A DNA stretch of 64,000 bases from Hymenopus coronatus (lineage: Eukaryota; Arthropoda; Insecta; Mantodea; Hymenopodidae): assembly GCA_030762935.1 (NCBI GenBank), contig CM060900.1:393317632-393381631 (forward strand), in the 5' to 3' direction. Position 1 is the first letter of the stretch. Every line of letters begins with the position of its first letter. Shown here piece after piece: positions 56,291 to 64,000 of the stretch. The translations under genes were made by a program, and so were the position numbers. The notes beneath the pieces were generated by a model. The model made no database searches, had not been told where the DNA came from, and was given only the letters and a program-made list of their open reading frames with translations.

Positions 56291-57529
56291 AAGATTGCGT
56301 TGGTCAGTGTGTGTGATGCCTCCTCATGTCCTGATAATAGTCATAGTCAGAAAGCTACTGCTGATTATTATTCCTGTAGATGATGCTGTTTTGTCAAGAC
56401 CTGAAGATCATCATTAACTTTCCATATATTAATGTTACTCTTCATATATTTTGTTGGAACAATTTGATCCTCAGTAACAATAAGCTAATATGTTGCTTAT
56501 AAAATAGTTATATAATATTGCAGAGTGACTGCAAATGAGGAAAGCATCAATGTATATTATTAGAAACTTCCATATATCCATTAAAATCCTTTATGTTGTC
56601 ACTTTTTAATTTGTTCTTTTCCTCTTTAAGTAAGTTCTTTTTAGGATAGTCTTTTACCATTCTTGCTACAGTTCTGTTGTTCTGAACACTACCCTACTAT
56701 CATTCCCATTGCACCATGCATGCTGCCTGCCACTTACCCAGGATTAATCAGATCAGTTACTGCTAACTATTCTTTTGCAGACGGGAGTTTTGAACTGTAT
56801 GGTTCTCAGTTGCTTGTGTATATTTAAATTAAATGGGGCTTCTAGAATTTGAGTTTACTGAACTTCCTTAACAATATCACCAAAAGCTATGGCTTGTTTT
56901 ATGTTTTGATTTTGAAATGTATTTTTTTGCCATTTCTAAAGCATTATTGCTGGTTATTGGCTTACTATGGAGTACAAGCACTTGTGTTATCCAAACAATA
57001 CCAGCTCTGCAACCAAGATGAAAGGATAATTAAATGCAGAACATGTGGAGAAGACAGAAGGGATGGGGAAAAATATAATCATGCAGATCAAAGCAAGCAT
57101 TATGCATTTAACTCCATAATTTATTGCCCTAAGAAGATGTTCAATTCAATTTAACCATTTTAAACATAGTAGAACCTTGATTTATTATTTTTGAAGAAGC
57201 TGATTGGGGACAAATCAAAATGTGAAAATGGTGTACATATGATGTTCTTTTAACATGAAGAAAAGTAAATAATGTAAAATTGTACAAAAGTATTATATTT
57301 TAAATTTATTTTACAGATTACCCAACCCTCTTTTTTGTTTCCACTTTCATTGAAAAAGTCCTTCACAGGCACTTATTTCTTTTATGCCTTTCCTTTTTAA
57401 CCGAAACAATGAACTGTCCTACTTAAAGTGCAATGTTACTTGCTACCATTGCAATCATGAGTATAGGTAAATGCTTACATAGTTTTGTAATCTCTCAGTG
57501 GTTTAGCAAATGTCAGTGCTGCAACATGA
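56291..57529. other. PLC intron, nothing recognised
   Basis: AT-rich. The 101-codon frame at 56849-57154 (with CRTCGEDRRDGEKYNH) is not recognised. It lacks splice context and is probably chance. Confidence 0.4.
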
Positions 57530-58800
57530 GGTGAAGTGACAGAGAAGATGGTCGACACGGCAATGATAGAATGTGAACTGGAATGGTCATGGCCAGGTGG
57601 CTATGACGTCACCGTTGAAAAGAATTTCACCCAACTGTAAATTGATGAGAGAAGCAACATAACTGGCTGCTAGAAGTGGTTCAAGGTCAGGTAGTTGGCA
57701 TGAGGAAATGGGAGAACCATTATGAGTGTGTTATCAAGTCCACATGGGAGTATATTACAATTACAGGTTACTAGCAGTAATGTAGAGGTTCAGCAGACAG
57801 AAAAAACTGACAATGATGCAGAGCAGAGAACGTTAAGAAGCAGGGGGAGATTTCAAGAGTTCAGATTCAGGGCAGGATAACAACAGCAAAGAGGGGAAGG
57901 GGAGAAGTTTAAAAATTGGGTTTTGAAATTGTGAAAATTTGGACATGCTTTGCATTGACATGTTAATGAGATATTATGAAAGGTACAACTGTTAGCACTA
58001 GCTGAAACATGGATTTGTGGGGAAGAGATAATTAGGGTGCATATTTTTGAGTTTTTGACTAAGGGTGCAGAAAGGAAAAGTAAAAGAGGGAAGGTATCTG
58101 AAGGCAGAGGTTTGTTGGTGAGCAATGAATTGAGATATTAAGTTAAGGAGAGTGGATCAGAAGTTAGGGGTTAAGGTAGATGTTAATAAGGGAGTAGAAA
58201 TTATGTCTAGGAATTATATAAAACCCTCCAAGGACCTCAAAGTTTCATAATGTGGAGTTCTTAAGACAGAAGGGAAATTAAATAACATTAAAAATTATTA
58301 CCCTGCAATTCAAATTGTATTAACTGGGGATTTTAGTTCAAGAATTGGAGAGCTGTAAAAAGGTGAGTTAAATGTGTTGGGGAAGGAAAAGGGCGGAGAA
58401 AACAACGAAAGTTGTGAATGAAGATGGTTTAAAGGTTAGTGGAGTTTTGTGCAAACAGTGAGCTGTGTTGGGGGCTGATGTAATATGGGAGTTTGCCTTT
58501 TCAAATGTATGGGACATAAGTAATAGAATATGTAGTTTGCAGTAGAGAAATACATCAAGTGAGTACGTTTTCAACATGTCTGGCAATAGTGAACATTTTC
58601 CATTACTATTATATTGGAGGGTAGCAAATGGTGTTAGTGAAGTGAATGCAAGGAGGGATGATTGTAGGTACAGAATGGAAAATTACAGCTGGAGTCCTGA
58701 GAGAAGTGAGGAATTATGTGAGGTTTGGACTCAACAGTGGGTAAATTGTATATATAGAATTAATGATACTGAGGGGGAAAAGTGAGGTAACAATTGAGCT
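57530..58800 (+). pseudogene. Non-LTR retrotransposon: 5' part and endonuclease relic
   Basis: Plus frames contain LALAETWICGEEI near 57990-58030 (usual LTETW), then RGLLVSNELRY, then LTGDFSSRIGEL near 58328-58365 (the GDFN motif with Asn changed to Ser), and a long C-terminal linker at 58576-58785. The ORF is broken by stops. It continues in frame order into the RT at 58801-60650. Confidence 0.62.
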
Positions 58801-60650
58801 ACCTCTATTAAGTTTATATTAAAATAGGCAGATAGATGTAGGGAGATGAGTAATAAGATGATGAAATTATTTTATACTGAATGTAGAGATATGAGAGGGA
58901 TGGTAAAGAAGGCAGTGACTGAATGGAGGGAGGGTAACAAGAAAAGGTAAGCCATGTTGTATTTAATGGAGTGGTACAGAAAGCTATTTGAGTAAAAGAA
59001 ACAGAAGTGAGGCAGGCAAGGGCCCTAGAAATAGAGAGGATCAGATCTGGGGGAATGCCACAGGTATGGAAAGTTATTAAGTGTACTAAGAGACAAGTAG
59101 GTACTGATATTTGTTCAGATGACAGGGTTGTATACTTCCAGAGTCTGTTTGAAAGACAAAGAGAACAATATAAGGTGGTGAAAGATGGAAGTACATAATG
59201 CACATGTGGAGGAATTGTATAGGTCATTTGAAGGGCAGGAGGTATTGAAGCAGGTTCAGAAATTCAAAAGGGAAGCAGCTGAAACTGATGGGTTACTCAC
59301 AGTGTTTTTGAAAGTTTGGTGTGGGGATCAAGTAAGATTGGTGTGCTTAACAGGTAATTTATCTTAATAAAGGACAGGGGAAAAGTGCCCAAGAAATGGA
59401 GGATAGGAATTATAGTTCCAATTTATAAAGGTAAAGGTAATGAGTTAAATTCAAGTAATTATTGAGGGATACCATTATGTCAAATATAGGCCAAATTTTC
59501 TCAGGCATGTTGGCAGAAAGAATACAGGAGTGGGCAGAAATATATAATAGTTTTTTGCTGGTTTTAGAAGGGGTATAAGGAAAGTTGATATTATACTGGT
59601 GATCGATACATTGATAGGGAAATATTTAGTAAGGAAAAGGAGTAAATTATGTGCAATTTTTGTAGATTTATAGATTTTGTAGAGAATGGAGAAAGGGTGA
59701 TTAGAGAAGTACTTTAGTACAAAGTTCAAAATAAGGATTGAGCAATAGAATGACAGAACTGCTGAGAGCTATATCACCAAAATGCATTTTGTGTTTGATG
59801 TGGAAGGCATTAAGTGACAAAGGAAGTTGAGCAAGAAAAGGGTTTAAGACAAAGGTATAAACTCAGCTCAGTTTTGTTTAACTTACTTATTGATGACAAC
59901 CTTGGAGGAGGGTAAGTTAGCAAAAGTCCCTATGCCAGTGTTTAATAACATAGAAATTGTGGGTCTACTGTTTGCAGATGACTTAATGGTGGGATCAAGA
60001 ACTGTAAGGTGTTTAAAATTGGCTATTGGTGCAATAGAGTGATTCTGCAATAAATGGGGGCTGAAAATGAACTACAAGAAAACAAAAACTATGGTGTTTA
60101 AGAAAGGATCAAAATTAAATAAGGAAGAGAAGTGGTTTGATTAAGGTGGAGAAATTCAAATTGTTAGGGAATTTTCATACTTAAGGGTGAAGTTATCTAG
60201 CATGGGAAGGTGTGACAGGTAGATAAGAAGTGCTGTGGCAAAGGAGAAATTGGCCATGAGTGCAGCAAGATGTTTGCATACAGCACTAACAATGAGAAAG
60301 AATAGTTTGAGAGAATATAATTATGTATTGGTTGAGTTCAGATGTTATATGGAGCAGAAATTTGGGGGAATGAAGTGGGGTGAGACAGGTTGGATTTAGT
60401 GTGAAGAACATTTTGCAAGTTCATTTTAGCAGCCATACAGTGTACAGTTAGGTAATGCAGGAGCAATGGCAGAACCAGGAAGGGTTAGTGATAGAGGACA
60501 GATAATGGAAAGGGTACTCAAGTACTTATTTTGCATTCAACAAGTGCCAGAATCAGATATTCTGAAAGTATGTTTAACGTTTCAAGGTATTAGGGTGGAA
60601 GTAATATGTGGTTAGCTAAGATTAAGGAGTAATTGATTAAGAACAGTTTA
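58801..60650 (+). pseudogene. Non-LTR retrotransposon: reverse transcriptase relic
   Basis: Plus frames: MRQARALEIERIRSGGMPQV at 59007, then VEELYRSFEGQEVLKQVQKF at 59200. KVPKKWRIGIIVPIYKGKGN then ELNSSNY and GIPL follow near 59385-59470 (RT motif 1-2). LFADDLMVGSRTVRCLKLAI lies near 59968-60030 (intact catalytic ADD). WGLKMNYKKTKTMVFKKGSK and FSYLRVKLSSMG follow, the usual WGL..N..KT+.M.F+KG...FTYLGV.FSS block. Many frameshifts. The LFADD form sets it apart from LINE A and from the jockey-like LINE at 27.2 kb. The clade was not determined. Confidence 0.75.
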
Positions 60651-61150
60651 GGAGATGTGTGGTATGGAAAGGATAATCCTAGTATGGGTTTTGGAGAGAA
60701 GCAAGAAATAGATTGAAGGATATGAATAGGCAGAATCTATGTGCACAGATGAGAGGAAAAATTGTTGCAGTGGTATAACAAAGTGAAGGAAAATGTTAGA
60801 AAGGAAGGATACCTTAAAGTTGGCAATAGTAATGAGAGATAGGGGGTGGCATGGTTCATACTGGGGATATGGAAGCTGACAGGTTTGAGGAGGAATGAGG
60901 CAGGGACTATGTCCCATTTTTGTGGAGGAGGATGAACTGCATATAATTTTGCACATAAAGGGACGAATATATGGAATGTAGAATTGATTAAAACAGAAGT
61001 GGTTAGGGAGAGTTAATGATGTAGGGATAAAGAAAATCTTCAAGGACCAAGAACAGCTAACAGACTTAGGGGAATTGTTAGGCAAAGTAAAAGTGAAATG
61101 GACAAGGCAAATAGATAAGTTTTAATTAGTGAGAGCACATTGTGAACTAA
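60651..61150 (+). pseudogene. Non-LTR retrotransposon: C-terminal region
   Basis: Near 60910-60960 a CHFCG-like zinc pattern with ELHIILHI is followed near 61000-61120 by LGRVNDVGIKKIFKDQEQLT DLGELLGKVKVKWTRQ. This is the usual polyprotein end (C..CG.EE..H+LL.C ... L..L...+...W). The element then ends. The minus-strand open frame 60648-61085 is a shadow. Confidence 0.55.
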
Positions 61151-62382
61151 TTTAGATAATGTAGTGATTAAAATATATGTAAAATGGAGGTTGGTGGCAT
61201 ATTACCCAAATAAAGGTGTGGGCCACAAGAGCTTGCCACCATTGTATTGAACTTAGCACATAAATAATTATTAATATTAACTGCTAAATTGAGTTGCTCC
61301 TCCTTCCCCATATCACTCAAATTTGCTATAGCAGCCACTTGTTTACACACTATCCCCATTATTTGCATTTTGACATGATGTTCTCATTCACAACTATGTA
61401 CAGATGGAAACTGACAACACCTAAAATTTTGGCCCAGTTCTAAATGTTCTTTAGTAACATCTTAATAAAGATCAGACAGTGTATGCGAGTTTGTGCTATA
61501 ATAAACCTATTTTCATGTTCATATCATTACCAGCATCAAATTTCACAACTAATAAGCTCTCTTACTACCACTTATAAACCTGTTTCTTCTAAGTTTACTC
61601 CACATGTAAACATACTAAATTCTGTTACTCTTCATTCACTTTACCGTGATTGTCTTAAGCTGTTTGCTCTGATGAAATGTCAAAAGCACACATAAAATAG
61701 TATTAAATATTATTTAACTATTAGTAGCCAATTCATTTTCTGTTAGTATCTGATCCTGTGATATCAGGTTCACTGTCCGAAAAGGTTTCCAGTTGGTTTT
61801 ATTTTCTTTCAGAATTTACCTACTCTGCTGACACTATGTCCACAATGATAATAGGCAGCAATGTTTCTGAATAATCAAATAGAGAAGGTGAAGATTTCTA
61901 CTTTGGCTTATATGTTGAAATATTATGATGCAGGCATTTAATGCTATGCTCAGAATATGTTGACATATGCTTGCAAAGGCTTAAATTTAAATGTGGTATC
62001 TATACTTCCTTGGTGTGCATAGTGAATAATTTGGTATGCTTGAACATACAAACATTGACTAATACAGGTATCTCCAAAAATATTAATTACATACAAGTTA
62101 TTATTTCTTCAACTATTCCAGTGTAAAAACAATCATACAAAATAATATTGTTGTAACTGAAATTTATGTATAAATGGTACAAAAGACAATACTTTGAAAT
62201 GCAGATTTTGTTAATGTAAGTTATCACAGACACTGCTTCAATGCGCTATAAATGGAATACTAAATTTGGGAAATTATCATTCTAGGAATAATAAATCAAG
62301 GTTCTATTTCCATGCTTTTAGTTAATACTGTTTCTTGTGAATCTTAATTTCATAGTTATGGGTATGGTTATTAATCACTTAC
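61151..62382. other. PLC intron, nothing recognised
   Basis: AT-rich, directly downstream of the exon at 62383-62527. No coding frame is convincing. Confidence 0.5.
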
Positions 62383-62527
62383 CTATCATCAGGTCGTGCA
62401 TTGGGATCAAAATTAGTAATTCCAAGCATAAAGTCAGGTTTTAAGACATACCCACACCCTCCATTCTGTCTGAACTTAGCCTCATTCAAAAATATTGGTC
62501 TTCTTGCACTTTGGTAGTTAAGAGCAA
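62383..62527 (-). CDS. PLCD-like: Phosphoinositide phospholipase C, delta type: end of catalytic Y region
   Basis: A 145-base exon between acceptor TTTTCTTTTTGCAG and donor GTAAGTGATT. After two bases of a split codon it reads [47 protein letters not shown] and two bases of Arg. This is the end of the TIM-barrel Y half of [15 protein letters not shown] is nearly invariant in the family and ALNYQ.....L+...F directly precedes it. The open codon phase equals that required by the C2 exon at 43709-43869. Earlier exons (PH, EF hands, X half, rest of Y) are not found up to 64000, so the next upstream intron also exceeds 1.4 kb. Confidence 0.95.
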
Positions 62528-63224
62528 CTGCAAAAAGAAAATAAATAAAACTACCTGTAACATATTATCAAACTGAGTCAAGAGATTATCAGTTATGTAA
62601 TATTAAAAATGAAGTTTAGCTCATTAATATACTTTATTACAAATTTTTAATGCAAGCCAAAGGATTTCTAAGAACTTATTTTAATGATATTATTTCTGTA
62701 TTGTATGTTACTAGCAATTGTTAGGAAATGGGTGATGGTAATTTGCACATAAGTAATTTTCACTGCTGTGCAGTTTACCCTTGGGCAGTTTGATGTACAC
62801 ATAGAATCATTATCTTACCAACCAGCTTGCAATTTACTTATTCTATTACTTTTTTTAATGTGCTTTGTAATAAGGTACATCTCTGCACTCTGGATGAATA
62901 TTGTGCATAAGAAAGCCCTCTGGTCATCTGCCTTGTGTACCCAAGCACCCTACACTTTGATTGGAGGTTGCCAGATAATGGACATCATCAGAGCTTCAAG
63001 CTAATGACAGAAGACTTCAAGAGAGATATGAACTAAGCTATACAAGCAGTTAGCTGTCTGCCTTGATCTGAGTTGTGATAGCAGAAACCATGTGATGTGT
63101 TGCTTACCTTATGTTTTTCTAAATTTCAGTTTATATCCTATTTCATCATTTATTTAGAGTGCATATATGTCTGTAGTATATAAGTGCAGCAAAAGTTTGT
63201 GAAATATGTCTGATGAATATATAC
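62528..63224. other. PLC intron, nothing recognised
   Basis: AT-rich. The plus-strand open frame 62768-63004 has a chance GGCQIMD word but no PLC context on the correct strand. Confidence 0.5.
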
Positions 63225-64000
63225 ACTGGTGTGCAAAACCTAAGGACAAAAGCAACATTCACATGCTGTACCACTGCCAAGTAACATAGCTTGATGAAAC
63301 TTAAACCATACATAAACAGAACTTCTACAGTATGCTACAGTAGGCAACTAGATGAAATATGCAATAAGATGAACATAAATGACACTTTTATCCATAGAAA
63401 GCAAGCTACACTAAAGTCACTATGTCATATGACAGTCATCTAGATTTACAAAAATAGAGACACTGTGCTTAAAAGGGTGTGATCTCCACAAAAAGCAATG
63501 CATACTCTGCTGGCCACAACATTGGTAAGGAGTTCTTGCGGTAGGGTGTTCCATTCCTCCACCAGCACTGTTAACAACTGTTAGATGGTCATTAGTGCAA
63601 GTGCACTATGATGCTGCAATGCATCTCTCTAAAGCATCCGACAAAAGTTTGATGGGATTTAAATTGGGGAATGGACAGGCTGGTCCATTCGCCGTATATC
63701 CTTTCATTCCAAGAGATCCTCCACTTGCACCATCGATGCAGTCATGCATTGGTCATCCATAAAAAAGAAGCCAGAGCCAAACGAAAACATGCACATGAGG
63801 AAGGAATACAATATAACAATAATGTTGACCAGTGAACATATTGTGTTCAAAGATTTGGAGGCTGGTATGTCCATGTAACATTTCACTTTCCCACACCATA
63901 ACATCTAGACCACCAAAACAATTATGTTCAAGGATGTTCCTGGATGCAATACGTCTTCCCACCTCTCACCAGATGAAGGTAAACTGAGAATCACTACTCA
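63225..64000 (-). mobile_element. Tc1-type DNA transposon, transposase relic, cut by the window edge
   Basis: Minus strand reading from 63962: RRIASRNILEHNCFGGLDVM, VWESEMLHGHTSLQIFEHNM (usual R..I...R.GGGSVMVWG.I...G...L....G..T). FFMDDQCMTASMVQVEDLLE at 63780-63704 follows (the MDDNARPHRA block with DD kept and Asn-Ala-Arg lost). Then come DQPVHSPI (WPARSPDLNPIEH) and VEEWNTLPQELL near 63580-63530 (the C-terminal EEW..IPQ). At 63223-63250 ACACTGGTGTGCAAAACCTA resembles a Tc1 terminal repeat, so the element probably ends there. The N-terminal DNA-binding part is beyond 64000. Confidence 0.8.

Noticed and set aside
60648..61085. 145-codon minus-strand open frame
   Set aside because: It is antisense to the LINE C-terminal region, with low-complexity AT-driven composition.
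62768..63004. Upstream PLC exon suggested by the word GGCQIMD
   Set aside because: It is on the plus strand while the PLC gene is on the minus strand. No neighbouring PLC residues or splice sites were found.

Overview
This is a eukaryotic nuclear window, most likely from an arthropod with a large repeat-filled genome. A hemimetabolous insect is my best guess, but no species can be named from the sequence. The evidence is one spliced host gene with introns of 3 to 18 kb, many tRNA-derived SINEs, arthropod-type non-LTR elements, a Gypsy element, a Penelope-like element, and decayed piggyBac, mariner and Tc1 elements. There are no prokaryotic operons, CRISPR arrays or rRNA genes.

The one host gene I can prove is the 3' end of a phosphoinositide phospholipase C, delta type, on the minus strand. 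Four exons (62383-62527, 43709-43869, 40179-40328 and 30785-30867) join in exactly matching phase. They encode the end of the catalytic Y region, the whole C2 domain and the stop codon. Upstream exons lie beyond the right edge. Everything between 30.9 and 62.4 kb is therefore intron, and it is packed with dead transposons.

Layout. 0-22.6 kb is a CpG-rich transposon graveyard. Three copies of one jockey/R1-like LINE ('LINE A', minus strand) lie at 0.2-1.6, 7.1-16.9 and 17.8-22.65 kb. The middle copy carries a whole Gypsy LTR element (11731-15986) inserted in its gag region. The third copy is split by about 1.7 kb of unrelated DNA. A Tc1-like transposase relic (5.9-7.1 kb) is split by a SINE, and an internally deleted mariner lies at 17.2 kb. 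22.6-30.6 kb holds a SINE with clean target-site duplications, a possible terminal exon of a second gene at 24.5 kb, a jockey-like LINE and one arm of a 0.7-kb inverted repeat. 30.6-64 kb is the PLC gene body. It contains a Penelope-like element (33.4-37.4 kb), two piggyBac relics (38-39.7 and 48.6-49.1 kb), the second inverted-repeat arm (42.5-43.2 kb), several SINEs, a mariner relic without its catalytic core (51.2-52 kb), a decayed LINE (57.5-61.1 kb) and a Tc1 element running off the right edge.

The most interesting large-scale pattern is a sharp change in CpG density near 22-22.7 kb, from roughly 37 CpG per kb to 1-2 per kb. Copies of the same repeats keep CpG on the left and lose it on the right, as expected if the right-hand domain has long been methylated in the germline. 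No wholly new molecular system was found. The best leads are the CpG boundary, the SINE family with a palindromic tail, and the core-less mariner that still has an open frame.
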